Counted from the stretch's first letter, positions 27,951-37,399 are shown. The stretch: DNA of 64,000 bases from Flavobacteriales bacterium (GCA_016717305.1 JADKFY010000003.1:186001-250000), one strand, 5' to 3'. Notes: generated by a model from the letters alone, not told the origin. A program made the numbers and translations.

Positions 27951-28457
27951 TCATGCCCGCAACGAACCTTCCACCCCGCCATCGTCCTTACTCCCAGTTA
28001 CCATGGCTGCAAGGATCTTGATGCCGGCAAGGATCTTTCCATTCTTCGTGTCCCAATAGTAGCCGTCCTCGGGGGTCACTTTCATCAAGCGTAGGTCCGG
28101 ATCTTCGGCACCTTCGGGAACCCATGCTTCGACCCACTTGCTGAAGAGGTCTTTGATGCGTTCGCGGTCATTGGAGAATTCCACTGTACCGTTCACGGAA
28201 AGGAATTCCTGATGCGATGGATTGGCGAAGTAGAGATCGGTACGCGGGTCTTTGGCCAATTCCATGTACTTGCTACTGGTGCGTAGCGTAAGGAACCAGA
28301 AGTCACCGTTGTCATCCACCTCGGCCACGCTCATGGGACGACTTTTCGCCATGTCGGCTTTCAGGTCGGTCACCATCATACAGATGGATTGATGGTCCAC
28401 GATCTCTTTGAATTTCTTAACGGCCTCCTTGCCGATCAGTTGTTTTTGGTCGCCCAT
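27951..28457 (-). CDS. Pyridoxamine 5'-phosphate oxidase-family protein (general stress 26-like)
   Basis: The 168-residue product from ATG 28457 has the split-barrel flavin-binding fold: HQSICMMVTDLKADMAKSRPM, VAEVDDNGDFWFLTLRTSSK, DLYFANPSHQEFLSVNGTV, DLFSKWVEAWVPEGAEDPDL, EDGYYWDTKNGKILAG. This is the Bacteroidota family related to general stress protein 26, which binds FMN or a similar flavin. The frame stays open upstream to 28589, but the extra residues are unlike the family. The gene stands alone, with a shared terminator at its 3' side. Confidence 0.88.
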   Translation of the reverse strand: MGDQKQLIGKEAVKKFKEIVDHQSICMMVTDLKADMAKSRPMSVAEVDDNGDFWFLTLRTSSKYMELAKDPRTDLYFANPSHQEFLSVNGTVEFSNDRERIKDLFSKWVEAWVPEGAEDPDLRLMKVTPEDGYYWDTKNGKILAGIKILAAMVTGSKDDGGVEGSLRA

Positions 28458-28709
28458 TGTTCTGTTGGTTTCCGGGTACGGATCCAACACCATGCCACCC
28501 GCTATTACGCATACGCAGCACGAGGGGTGCGTGGAGATCCTTGCCCTGAGGGGAAGCGGAACGATGCGCAAGGCCACAGTGGGAACCATGGCACATTGCC
28601 AAAGTTCACCGGTCGCGTATGCTTGGAACGGGAAACGAGAATTTGTCCACCACGAAAGCAGAGAGCATAGGAATGGCCAGTTAGCCGCTTTGGCCAGATG
28701 TGCGTTGGA

Positions 28710-28811
28710 TCAGATCGGGTTCTTAACGACCACCCAAGCGAAGACCAGCAGGATGACGTAAAGGAAGATCACCAAGGCAAGAGATGATGTACGACGGAGA
28801 AAAGAGAACAT
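28710..28811 (-). CDS. 33-residue single-helix membrane protein
   Basis: ATG 28811 to TGA 28710 encodes MFSFLRRTSSLALVIFLYV then ILLVFAWVVVKNPI. A basic N-terminus and one long helix are typical of a membrane micro-protein with N-terminus in. No family is recognised. Confidence 0.5.
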   Translation of the reverse strand: MFSFLRRTSSLALVIFLYVILLVFAWVVVKNPI

Positions 28812-29045
28812 TTTTACGAGTTGTTTCAACCAGAAGACGCGTGGTTCCTAGTAAAGTTGCCTCTGTGACAGGATAATGATGGGAAAGACCAGCGGTCTCG
28901 GGACAATGCAACAGGGCAAGTGGATCGATCAGCCCAATGGGCCTGATAACGTGGCGATAAACACCGATCGCCCCATAAGTTCATGTGCCTTGTAGGAAGC
29001 GACCTTTATCGGGACCCGAACTTCGTGTAACCAACCATCCGCACC

Positions 29046-29246
29046 ATGCTCCCAGAACACAAGCACCCGCACAATGCCCGATCGCCCAATGAGAACGTAG
29101 GGGAGCCGCAAACCATTTCGCTGCGGGCCGTACTGTTCTTCGCCTTGGTGGCTGTTGGATTGGCGGGCCTGTTACACCATGCCATCTCCGGAAAAGGTGG
29201 CTTGCCGGGACTGCGGTCCTCAACAGATCACACCGTTCAGCAGTAG
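29046..29246 (+). CDS. Small membrane protein
   Basis: A 66-residue frame: a polar, proline- and histidine-rich N-terminus (MLPEHKHPHNARSPNENVG), one helix (LRAVLFFALVAVGLAGLLHH), then a glycine-rich tail (ISGKGGLPGLRSSTDHT). The positive charge lies on both sides of the helix. No family is recognised and no clear promoter is seen, so it is only moderately supported. It is convergent with the lipoprotein at 29257. Confidence 0.4.
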   Translation: MLPEHKHPHNARSPNENVGEPQTISLRAVLFFALVAVGLAGLLHHAISGKGGLPGLRSSTDHTVQQ

Positions 29247-29256
29247 ACGGCTTCGT

Positions 29257-29634
29257 TCACTTTATCTGCACGACTTGATTGATCGTGGCGCAGGCTTGGT
29301 CCAATTGCACACTGGTCGATAGCTCCTGCACCTCGCCATTGGCGCGCAGTTCGATCGCACCAAAGCTGGTATCGGGATAGATCCGACAGGCTCGGAAGAA
29401 GAGGTTATCATCCGCTTTTGCGATCACTTGGTATTGGCCCGTAACCAGGAACGTATCGGTACCTTCTACCACGCCGAGGATCGTGTCGGTGCGGCCACGC
29501 GCTGGACCAGCGGCATATGTAACGATGCAATCGTAACAGCGAGCCTCCAAGCTCACGGTGTATTCCTTCACCTCCTTCTTGCAGCTGCTGATCAACAGCA
29601 CTAAGGCCACCACGCCTAAGCCAGTCTTGTACAT
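29257..29634 (-). CDS. Hypothetical lipoprotein
   Basis: From ATG 29634 the 125-residue product has a lipoprotein signal (MYKTGLGVVALVLLISSCKKE), so the mature protein is anchored at the cysteine of ISSC. The mature part is beta-rich, with CYDCIVTYAAGPARGRTDT and RACRIYPDTSFGAIELRANG; three cysteines could pair. A TACCTTTC box lies five bases before this ATG (29647-29640), supporting this start over the in-frame ATG at 29682. I recognise no family. Confidence 0.7.
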   Translation of the reverse strand: MYKTGLGVVALVLLISSCKKEVKEYTVSLEARCYDCIVTYAAGPARGRTDTILGVVEGTDTFLVTGQYQVIAKADDNLFFRACRIYPDTSFGAIELRANGEVQELSTSVQLDQACATINQVVQIK

Positions 29635-29686
29635 GGGCTGAAAGGTAAAGCGCTCTGATGGAATAACACGCCAGTTCGCCAACGAA

Positions 29687-30055
29687 CTACTTCACTTCGG
29701 CACCCGTTGTCTGGCTACCACAGTAGGCCAACCACGCGCCGTATTGCTCCGTCGTCAACACGTTCTTCAGTTCGGAGATAATAGTGGAGCCATCGGCTGC
29801 AGAAACTCCATCATTCCGATGCTTTGCACCTGCCGCAATGCATTCCTCCTTGCAGGCTTCTTGGATCCTGCGTGCGCGCTCCATTTGGTCGGTCGTCAAC
29901 TTGAGGGAACTCCACATGCTGGGGCCCGTACCCAACAAACAGCTTTGCAGGACAGCGGTGCTCTGGGCGGCAGCAGAACGCTGGGCGAATCCATTGCTGC
30001 TTAGTGCTACGAGCGTGGTGAACAATACGATAGTCCTGATCATTGTATTGGTCAT
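29687..30055 (-). CDS. Small periplasmic protein, Spy/CpxP-like pattern
   Basis: The 122-residue product has a signal peptide (MIRTIVLFTTLVALSSNGFA|QR) and a helical mature part: WSSLKLTTDQMERARRIQEA, CKEECIAAGAKHRND and IISELKNVLTTEQYGAWLAY. The repeated LT-x-(D/E)-Q motif recalls the LTXXQ motif of Spy/CpxP periplasmic chaperones, but the protein is short and has four cysteines, so metal or stress sensing is only a guess. It could share a transcript with the lipoprotein 52 bp downstream. Confidence 0.55.
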   Translation of the reverse strand: MTNTMIRTIVLFTTLVALSSNGFAQRSAAAQSTAVLQSCLLGTGPSMWSSLKLTTDQMERARRIQEACKEECIAAGAKHRNDGVSAADGSTIISELKNVLTTEQYGAWLAYCGSQTTGAEVK

Positions 30056-30274
30056 TTTAGGTTCAGAGCTACCTGCAAGGTACGCTGCTTTGGTGGCTAA
30101 GGAAAGTAGCTAGGGCAGAAGTTTCCAACAACGTCGGTAAACACGTGAAGGTTGGCTGTTTCCGCGACCTGCCGCTTAGGAGGTTTTAAGGTTTACCCGG
30201 TTAGCACTTGTCAGTTCTGGGGGGTGGGCGACATCTTTTGGCATCCCCTAACTTCGCCAACCATAATCACCACC

Positions 30275-30823
30275 ATGCCCAAATTCCTCAAAGGACTTTT
30301 GATCGGTGCCGCAGTACTCGCAGTGCTCGGCTACTTCGGCTTCGGATACATGAAGAGCCAGACCAAAAAGGCAAGCCCGGAGGAGGTGGTCACCTTCCAG
30401 GTCGATGGCGCATCGATCACCGTGGATTACAGCCGCCCATCGAAAAAGGAGCGTGTGATCTTCGGCGAACTGGTCCCTTATGGAAAAGTGTGGCGCACAG
30501 GGGCCAATGAGGCCACCACCATATCGATCGACAAAGCGATCACCGTGGGCGGGGCAGCATTGGCAGCGGGCACGTACACTTTATGGACGATCCCGCAGAT
30601 CGATACATGGACAGTGATCTTCAACACTAAAATGTACCCTTGGGGTGTGAATTACGATGGAGAGCCCCAACGCGACCCCACTGCCGATATGGTGAAAGTG
30701 GAAGTTCCAGTGGAAAACCTGCCTGGTCCGGTGGAGCAGTTCACCATTGCTGTGGAAGGCGATCCGGCGGCGTTGATCTTGAAATGGGACCAAGTGCAGG
30801 TCAGTGTTCCCATCGGGCAATAG
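30275..30823 (+). CDS. DUF2911-domain membrane-anchored protein
   Basis: The 182-residue product begins with an anchor (LLIGAAVLAVLGYFGFGYM) and continues with the DUF2911 pattern: ITVDYSRPSKKERVIFGELVP, YGKVWRTGANEATTISIDKA, AAGTYTLWTIPQIDTWTVIF, NTKMYPWGVNYDGEPQRD. The family is common in Bacteroidota, exposed to the periplasm, with unknown function. It lies 12 bp upstream of lpxD, so it may be transcribed with the lipid A genes. A TAACTTCG element at 30249-30256 is a candidate -7 box. Confidence 0.88.
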   Translation: MPKFLKGLLIGAAVLAVLGYFGFGYMKSQTKKASPEEVVTFQVDGASITVDYSRPSKKERVIFGELVPYGKVWRTGANEATTISIDKAITVGGAALAAGTYTLWTIPQIDTWTVIFNTKMYPWGVNYDGEPQRDPTADMVKVEVPVENLPGPVEQFTIAVEGDPAALILKWDQVQVSVPIGQ

Positions 30824-30835
30824 ACGGGAGCGGCC

Positions 30836-31882
30836 ATGCAATTCACTGCAGAACAGATAGCCGACCTCCTAGAAGGAGAGGTCGATGGTGATCCGCAGGT
30901 TCTGGTGAACGACTTGGCCAAGATCGAAGAAGCACGCAGCGGAACGCTCACCTTTCTGGCGAACGCGCGGTACACCGAGTTCATTTACACCACCAAGGCC
31001 ACGATCGCGATCGTGAACAAGGACTTCGCACCGGCCCGCGCCCTGCCCAGGACCTTGACCCTGATCCGTGTGGCGGATGCGCGCATGGCCTTCACGCATT
31101 TGCTGGAGCGCAACCACGAACTGCAATACGAGAAGAAGGGTTTTGAGCAACCCAGCTACGTAAGTCCCAAGGCGCGGTTCGGGAAGGACGTGTACATCGG
31201 GGCGTTCAGCTATGTGGGCGACAACGTGCAATTGGGTGATGGCGTGAAGATCTTCCCCAACTGCTACATCGGCGATAACAGCACTATTGGAAAGGGCACT
31301 AGGATCCACGCCGGTGTGAAGATCTACCACCAGTCGCAGATCGGTGAGCATTGCGTGATCCACAGCGGCGCGGTGATAGGTGCGGACGGCTTCGGCTTCG
31401 TACCCCGTGCCGATGGCAGCTACGAGAAGATGCCGCAAGTGGGCCATGTGATCCTCGAGGACCATGTGGAGATAGGAGCTAACAGTACCGTGGATCGTGC
31501 CACTATTGGCTACACGATCATCCGCAGCGGCACCAAACTGGACAACTTGGTGCAGGTGGGCCACAACGCGGACATCGGTCGGCACAACGTGGTGGTTTCG
31601 CAAGCAGGCATTGCAGGCAGTACCAAGATCGGCAACCATTGCCAGATCGGCGGTCAAGTAGGCATATCAGGCCATTTGGTCATCGGCGACCGGGTGCTGA
31701 TCGCGGCACAAAGCGGCATCGGCAGCAACCTGGCCGACGGCGAAAAGGTGCAAGGCAGCCCCGCCTACAAGAAAAGTCTGTACGACCGCAGCTACGTGGT
31801 GTACCGCAACCTACCGGCCCTGCAAAAGCGCATCGACGCGTTGGAAAAGGAACTGGCCGCTTTGCGGAAGGGGAAATCCTGA
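30836..31882 (+). CDS. lpxD: UDP-3-O-acylglucosamine N-acyltransferase
   Basis: A 348-residue LpxD, which adds the second acyl chain to UDP-3-O-acylglucosamine in lipid A synthesis. The N-terminal uridine-binding domain (MQFTAEQIADLLEGEVDGDP ... SGTLTFLANARYTEF) is followed by a left-handed beta-helix with hexapeptide repeats (IGDNSTIGKGTRIHAGVKIY and onward). The catalytic histidine is in NLVQVGHNADIGRHN, and DGFGFVPRADGSYEKMPQVG is the acyl-chain region. A C-terminal helix finishes the protein. Length is standard. It opens the lpxD - lpxC/fabZ - lpxA cluster, with 227 bp before the next gene. Confidence 0.95.
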   Translation: MQFTAEQIADLLEGEVDGDPQVLVNDLAKIEEARSGTLTFLANARYTEFIYTTKATIAIVNKDFAPARALPRTLTLIRVADARMAFTHLLERNHELQYEKKGFEQPSYVSPKARFGKDVYIGAFSYVGDNVQLGDGVKIFPNCYIGDNSTIGKGTRIHAGVKIYHQSQIGEHCVIHSGAVIGADGFGFVPRADGSYEKMPQVGHVILEDHVEIGANSTVDRATIGYTIIRSGTKLDNLVQVGHNADIGRHNVVVSQAGIAGSTKIGNHCQIGGQVGISGHLVIGDRVLIAAQSGIGSNLADGEKVQGSPAYKKSLYDRSYVVYRNLPALQKRIDALEKELAALRKGKS

Positions 31883-32109
31883 GGCTTCGGACCTTACGCC
31901 TCCTCTGTTCAGCCAAAACGGATGCGAATGGGGTGAGTGATCGCGCACATGGCCTGCGGTTATTTAAGTTCATTCCCGTCCATTCACGGTTACTCTGTTC
32001 CAAGTACAACTCAGTGACCTGGAGCACATGCACCGGGAACCATCCCAAATTCTACCTTCGCCGGGCTTAGTGCGCGGTGGCACCAACAACACCATCTCGC
32101 CGATCCAGT

Positions 32110-33588
32110 ATGAACGACTTCCAGCACACCCTTAAAGGCAGCGCAGTAGTAAAAGGCGTTGGCCTGCACACCGGCGAGCCCTCGACACTGACCTTGCGAC
32201 CTGCACCTGTGGGCCACGGCTACAAATTCCAACGGACCGATCTCGAAGGCGAACCCATCATTGATGCCGATGCCGACCTGGTAGTGAGCACAGCCCGTGG
32301 CACCACCTTGGGCAAGGGCGATGTAACGGTGAACACCACCGAACACGTTCTCTCAGCGCTCTATGCCTTGGGTGTGGACAATTGCCTTTTGCAGGTGAGC
32401 GGCCCAGAACTCCCGATCATGGACGGAAGCGCCTTGCCGTTCGTGGAGGCCATTGAGAGAGCCGGCTTGGAGCAGCAGGATGCCCCCCGCAATTGGTACG
32501 TATTGAAGGAGCCGATCTACTTCGAGACCGAAGAACGTGGCACCGAGATCCTGGGCGTACCCACCCCCGGTGGCGAATTCCGCTTAACGGTGATGGTGGA
32601 CTACAACAGTCCTGTGTTGGGCACCCAGCATGCGAGCATGTACAACAGCGGCGAATTCAAGGCGGAGATCGCCCCGTGCCGCACCTTCGTATTCCTTCGG
32701 GAATTGGAACAACTCGCCAAGGCTGGCCTGATCAAAGGTGGCGACCTTAACAATGCGATCGTATTGGAAGATCGAGAAGGCACCACGGAAGACCAGCTAA
32801 AGGAGTTGGCCAAAGTGATCGGCCGCGAATACCAAAAGGTGGAGATCCGCCGCAATGGAGTGCTGAACACTACCGACCTCAAGTTCTTCAACGAACCGGC
32901 ACGGCACAAACTGTTGGACATCATCGGTGATCTTGCTCTCGTGGGTCGGCCGATCAAGGGACATATCCTTGCTGCACGTCCGGGCCACTTCGGTAATACC
33001 AGCTTTGCCAAGCGCATCAAGGAGCGCATGCGGGACGAAGAGAAGAACCCGGTGAAGTATCTGGACCTGAACAAGCCTCCGTTGTTCGACATCCAGCAGA
33101 TCGAGAAAATGTTGCCGCACCGTTACCCGTTCCTGTTGGTGGACAAGGTGATGAGCATGGATGACACCACGATCATTGGCGTGAAGAACGTAACAATGAA
33201 CGAGCCGCAATTTACCGGCCACTTCCCCGGAAACCCAGTGATGCCGGGCGTGTTGCAGGTGGAAGCCATGGCGCAGGTGGGCGGCATTTTTGCATTGAGC
33301 CGTGTTCCCGACCCAGAGAACTACACGACCTACTTCTTGAAGATCGATGGCATCAGGTACCGTCGCAAAGTGATCCCGGGCGATACGATCGTCTTCCACT
33401 TGGAATTGGCAACTCCGATCCGTCGTGGATTGGTGCACATGCGCGGCAAAGGGTATGTGGGCAATCAACTTGCGGTAGAGGCCGAGATGATGGCGCAGAT
33501 CGTGAAGGACAAAGCGCCACCGGTGAAGATGGCCAGTGAAGTGGTCACGGAGATCCCCGAACCCAAGGCCACTACAGTGAACCCATGA
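32110..33588 (+). CDS. lpxC/fabZ: Bifunctional UDP-3-O-acyl-GlcNAc deacetylase / 3-hydroxyacyl-ACP dehydratase
   Basis: The 492-residue product is the LpxC-FabZ fusion typical of Bacteroidota. Residues 1-310 are LpxC, the committed zinc-dependent step of lipid A synthesis: KGVGLHTGEPSTLTLRP, TTEHVLSALYALGVDNC (zinc histidine) and HKLLDIIGDLALVG (second zinc site, HxxxD). From about residue 335 comes FabZ of fatty-acid synthesis: HRYPFLLVDKVMSMDDTTI and GHFPGNPVMPGVLQVEAMAQ, with the catalytic histidine and glutamate. ATG 32110 was preferred to the in-frame start at 32077 because family members begin near MxxxQxTLK. TACCTTCG at 32053-32060 may be its -7 box. Confidence 0.95.
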   Translation: MNDFQHTLKGSAVVKGVGLHTGEPSTLTLRPAPVGHGYKFQRTDLEGEPIIDADADLVVSTARGTTLGKGDVTVNTTEHVLSALYALGVDNCLLQVSGPELPIMDGSALPFVEAIERAGLEQQDAPRNWYVLKEPIYFETEERGTEILGVPTPGGEFRLTVMVDYNSPVLGTQHASMYNSGEFKAEIAPCRTFVFLRELEQLAKAGLIKGGDLNNAIVLEDREGTTEDQLKELAKVIGREYQKVEIRRNGVLNTTDLKFFNEPARHKLLDIIGDLALVGRPIKGHILAARPGHFGNTSFAKRIKERMRDEEKNPVKYLDLNKPPLFDIQQIEKMLPHRYPFLLVDKVMSMDDTTIIGVKNVTMNEPQFTGHFPGNPVMPGVLQVEAMAQVGGIFALSRVPDPENYTTYFLKIDGIRYRRKVIPGDTIVFHLELATPIRRGLVHMRGKGYVGNQLAVEAEMMAQIVKDKAPPVKMASEVVTEIPEPKATTVNP

Positions 33589-34367
33589 GCATCTCCAAAT
33601 TGGCATACGTCCACCCCGATGCCAAATTGGGCAAGGATGTGATCGTGGAACCCTTCGCTTCCGTCTACGCCGATGTCGAAGTAGGCGATGGCTCGTGGAT
33701 CGGACCGAATGCAGTGTTGATGGACGGTGCACGGATCGGTCGCAATTGCCGGATCTTTCCCGGAGCCGTGATCAGTGCGATCCCACAGGACTTGAAATTC
33801 GCTGGTGAAAAGACCACAGCGGAAGTCGGCGACGGCAGCACCATTCGTGAATGCGTGACGATCAACCGTGGCACTGCGGACCGTGAAAAGACGACCGTTG
33901 GCAAAGACAGCTTGTTGATGGCCTACGTGCATTTGGCGCACGACTGTTCGGTGGGCAACAACGTGGTGATCGCCAACAGCGTGAACCTTGCGGGCCACGT
34001 AACGATCGATGATTGGGCGATCCTGGAAGGGAACGTAGCGGTGCAACAGTTCATCCACATCGGCGCGCACAGCTTTGTTGCCGGTGCCTCGTTGGTGCGC
34101 AAGAACGTACCGCCATTTGTGAAAGCCGCGCGTGAACCACTGAGCTACGTAGGCGTGAACGTTGTTGGCTTGCGCCGCCGTGGCTACACCGATGCCGAAG
34201 TGGCACGGATCGAAGATGTGTACCGCGAGATCTTCGTGCGCAACAACAACGTGGACCGCGCCGTGCAGAACGTGGAACAACTTTTACCCCGCAGTCCGGA
34301 GCGTGGGCAGATCCTGGATTTCATTCGGAACAGTCCGAAAGGGATCATGCGGGGGTTGTCGGAATAG
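33585..34367 (+). CDS. lpxA: UDP-N-acetylglucosamine acyltransferase
   Basis: A 260-residue LpxA, the first acyltransferase of lipid A synthesis. It is an all-hexapeptide left-handed beta-helix (YVHPDAKLGKDVIVEPFASV) with AYVHLAHDCSVGNNVVIANS containing the catalytic histidine, and a C-terminal helical domain (EVARIEDVYREIFVRNNNVD ... IMRGLSE). Its ATG overlaps the lpxC-fabZ stop (ATGA at 33585), so translation is coupled. The frame is intact. Confidence 0.96.
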   Translation: MSISKLAYVHPDAKLGKDVIVEPFASVYADVEVGDGSWIGPNAVLMDGARIGRNCRIFPGAVISAIPQDLKFAGEKTTAEVGDGSTIRECVTINRGTADREKTTVGKDSLLMAYVHLAHDCSVGNNVVIANSVNLAGHVTIDDWAILEGNVAVQQFIHIGAHSFVAGASLVRKNVPPFVKAAREPLSYVGVNVVGLRRRGYTDAEVARIEDVYREIFVRNNNVDRAVQNVEQLLPRSPERGQILDFIRNSPKGIMRGLSE

Positions 34368-34418
34368 TGTTCCTTGCCGGAATGCATCAGGTTTGAAGGT
34401 GCACCCCGGAGATCATCC

Positions 34419-35066
34419 ATGGAGATCCGTTTACAGGACATCGCAAAACACTTCGGTAGAGAGGTGGTGTTCCAAGGGGTTGCCCTATCGCTTTCCGCAG
34501 GCAGCAGAACAGCGATACTTGGCCCCAATGGCAGCGGAAAAAGCACGTTGTTGCAGGTTATCGGCGGCGCCATCATTCCCACGGGCGGCACTATTGAACA
34601 CCGGCTAAAGGAACAGGTCATTCCACAGGAAGACGTATATCGTCACGTATCCATCGCGGCACCTTACTTGGGCTTGTACGAAGACCTTTCCCTGCGGCAG
34701 ACGATCGACTTCCATGCGCGCTTCAAACCACTTCGCGAGGGCATATCCTTGGCGGATGTGGCACGCATCGCCTACTTGGAGCAAGCATTGGAGAAGCCTG
34801 TCCTGCACTTCAGCAGCGGCATGAAACAGCGGTTGAAATTGGCCTTGGCGATCCTGAGCGACACCCCGCTCCTGCTGCTGGACGAACCCGCCAGCAATTT
34901 GGACAGCGATGCGATCGCTTGGTACCGGAAGCTGTTGCAAACACATGTTGAAGGTCGCACCTTGCTCATCGCCAGCAACCGTCAGGCGGTGGAGCACGAC
35001 CTCTGTATCGAGCAGATCGAAGTGGATAGGTTCAAGGTCTCTGTGGATCCACTTCGCACGGCATGA
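34419..35066 (+). CDS. ABC transporter ATP-binding protein
   Basis: A 215-residue ATPase with Walker A GPNGSGKST (residues 35-43), signature HFSSGMKQR (an SSG variant of LSGGQ), Walker B LLLLDEPASNLD and switch region ASNRQAVEHD. The SSGMKQR signature and short size recall CcmA/GldA-type subunits. Its stop overlaps the start of the polytopic membrane gene by ATGA, so that protein is the likely partner, although it does not look like a classical ABC permease. An in-frame start at 34374 exists, but ATG 34419 begins the canonical MEIRLQDIAK. Confidence 0.9.
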   Translation: MEIRLQDIAKHFGREVVFQGVALSLSAGSRTAILGPNGSGKSTLLQVIGGAIIPTGGTIEHRLKEQVIPQEDVYRHVSIAAPYLGLYEDLSLRQTIDFHARFKPLREGISLADVARIAYLEQALEKPVLHFSSGMKQRLKLALAILSDTPLLLLDEPASNLDSDAIAWYRKLLQTHVEGRTLLIASNRQAVEHDLCIEQIEVDRFKVSVDPLRTA

Positions 35067-37399
35067 ACGGCGCGGGGATCCGACTGATCGCATACCGGCT
35101 GGCGGGTGCTTTCCTGTTGATCATTCTCGTCTTCCCGCGTTTCGACATCGTTAGTGCGGTTGGCGTTGACAATTCCTTGGCGTGGGCCTTCAACCACTTC
35201 TTCAGCACGGGTCTGGATCAAGCGAGCCATATCATTTTTCCGCACGGGCCGCTGGCCTTTTTGATGTACCCGCAAGCCTTGGGAGGTGATCTGGATGCAG
35301 CCTTCTTCGGAACGGTAGCGATCCTTGGCACCTTCTTCTTTTCGCTGTTGTCGCTGGGTTCCGATCAAGATCGATCTGCTTGGCACTTCCTGCTTGCGGC
35401 AATGCTAGGTGTGATCGTGCAACCGCAAATGCAGTTCGTGGGCATTGTCGCAGCTGGACTGATGCTGCATTGGACAACACGATCCACCGCGTGGTTGGCC
35501 GTTGCGGTGATCGCTGCGCTGATCGCTTTGCATGTGCGTGCTGGCGTGGGGATCATCGCATGCACCTTGCTCTTCGCCCACGCGGTGATCCTAATTTGGA
35601 AAAGACGCGAATGGCGAACCGTCGGCATCACCCTACTCGGCTTCATTCTGGGTGCGATCGTCCTACGATCCGTGCTGTACGGTAGCCTTGTCGGTTTCGG
35701 AACGTATTACATCGGATTGTTTGAACTGGCACGGGCTTCATCCGCAGCAACCGGCCTTCATCCCGATAACGATTGGTCCGTTCTAGGTGTCGCCATTCTC
35801 CTTTTCATCGCTTTGCCTATCGTGTACAAGGACGCTCGGCTGCGCTATGCCTTCGCGCTCTTCAGCTTGGCCCTCTTCGCTTCATGGAAACATGGCATAA
35901 CCCGCGAGGACATCTACCATGCGCGCGGTCTGTTCATCTTCATCGCTCTCTTTTTCGGTCTCTTGTTGTTGGTTTGGAGATCGCCCCGACCCATGGCCCT
36001 ACTCGCAATGGCCACGGTCCTGATCCTCGGTTACCGGGCGTTGGCGAGCACGCTGTTGTACGAGGAGTTGGTTGTCGCCCCTGTCGGCGTGCAGCGCTAT
36101 CACGAATGGGCCTTCGACCGTGATACCATGACGCAACGCGCTTTGGAGGTTTCGACCCGCAACCTTGCCGTGCAACAACTTCCCAAAGAGCTGGTGGATC
36201 GGTTGAATTCCGGTAGCGTCGATGTGTATCCGTGGGAGTTCAGTTACATCCCTGCGAACGGCCTTCATTGGAAACCGCGGCCGGTGCTACAGAGCTATGC
36301 GAGCTACACACCGTGGCTCGATGGACACAACGCGGATTTCTTCCGGGACCGCTACGGCGCTGATCGGATCCTCTGGCATTTCAATGCGGACAAATGGGGC
36401 GGTCGAATGGGCAGTGTGGATGACCGTTACCTCTTGAACGACGAGCCACGAACCATACTGGCGATCTTGGATCAGTATAAATGGACAGCAGGAACGGATC
36501 GCGTAGCGGTGCTCGAACGCACAGCGGAACATCAATTGGGAGATACACGAACCGTTGGTTCGTCCGTCGAAACCTGGGATGAATGGATCGATGTCCCCAA
36601 GGCTGCGAACGGGATCCTGCGGGCCAAGGTGGATGTGCAGGGAACGCTTTGGCGCGCGCTGAAGGACTTCGTGTACAAGGATGCCGTATACTCGGTGTTG
36701 TATCGCTTGGCCGATGGGCGCACCTTGAGCTATCGCATCGTACCGGACCTTGCCATCGAAGGCATATGGGTAGCACCCTTCATCCAACACCCGGAGCATT
36801 CGAAGATCGAGCAAGAAGTGGTGGCGATCCGGTTCCAGTGCAGCGAAATGGCCATGGTGTCGCGTGATCTCGCGATCGAATGGGAATTGACCGCACTTTC
36901 CAACGATGCCGAAGTGAAGAATGCCTTTGGTCTTTTCGGGAAGGTGGACATCGATGGCGATACCGCCACTGTTTCTGTATTGGACATGGAAACGACCAGC
37001 GCAAATTGGGAATGGAGTGCAAGCAACCGGACCGATAGCATCGCCCATTCCGGTCGGCATTCACACCTGCTCGTTCCAGAGGCCTTCTCCCCTACCTACA
37101 TCCATCCGATGGACAGCTTGACCGAGCCTTTTCACGTGCGGGCTGCAGCATGGGTCCGCGCGCCGAAGGATGCAAAACTCGTTCTCGCCATTGCGGTGGA
37201 GGACACCCTCGGCGCAATATCGTGGGAAGCCGTGGATGTGCAGGATATGCTCTTCGATGAACAGGAATGGTGGCGTGTGGTGATCGAACGCGAAGTACAG
37301 CCCGGCCCCGGCAGAAAGCTGAAGGTCTACGTTTGGAACACCGGTGAATTACCGGCCTTGCTGGATGACCTTTCCGTGGAGATCGTTCCTGCGCATTGA
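35063..37399 (+). CDS. Large polytopic membrane protein with extracytoplasmic C-terminal domain
   Basis: The 778-residue product has about ten hydrophobic helices in its first 340 residues and a long polar region after them. The N-terminal part has DNSLAWAFNHFFSTGLDQAS followed by IIFPHGPLAFLMYP. This is like the G-x-D-x-x-F-x-x-GPLGFL pattern of a large family of uncharacterised membrane proteins with GT-C-like topology. The C-terminal half is beta-rich (residues 520-770), with two carbohydrate-binding-like stretches. Translation is coupled to the ABC ATPase by a 4-bp overlap. A role in glycan or lipid export is inference only. Confidence 0.6.
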   Translation: MNGAGIRLIAYRLAGAFLLIILVFPRFDIVSAVGVDNSLAWAFNHFFSTGLDQASHIIFPHGPLAFLMYPQALGGDLDAAFFGTVAILGTFFFSLLSLGSDQDRSAWHFLLAAMLGVIVQPQMQFVGIVAAGLMLHWTTRSTAWLAVAVIAALIALHVRAGVGIIACTLLFAHAVILIWKRREWRTVGITLLGFILGAIVLRSVLYGSLVGFGTYYIGLFELARASSAATGLHPDNDWSVLGVAILLFIALPIVYKDARLRYAFALFSLALFASWKHGITREDIYHARGLFIFIALFFGLLLLVWRSPRPMALLAMATVLILGYRALASTLLYEELVVAPVGVQRYHEWAFDRDTMTQRALEVSTRNLAVQQLPKELVDRLNSGSVDVYPWEFSYIPANGLHWKPRPVLQSYASYTPWLDGHNADFFRDRYGADRILWHFNADKWGGRMGSVDDRYLLNDEPRTILAILDQYKWTAGTDRVAVLERTAEHQLGDTRTVGSSVETWDEWIDVPKAANGILRAKVDVQGTLWRALKDFVYKDAVYSVLYRLADGRTLSYRIVPDLAIEGIWVAPFIQHPEHSKIEQEVVAIRFQCSEMAMVSRDLAIEWELTALSNDAEVKNAFGLFGKVDIDGDTATVSVLDMETTSANWEWSASNRTDSIAHSGRHSHLLVPEAFSPTYIHPMDSLTEPFHVRAAAWVRAPKDAKLVLAIAVEDTLGAISWEAVDVQDMLFDEQEWWRVVIEREVQPGPGRKLKVYVWNTGELPALLDDLSVEIVPAH

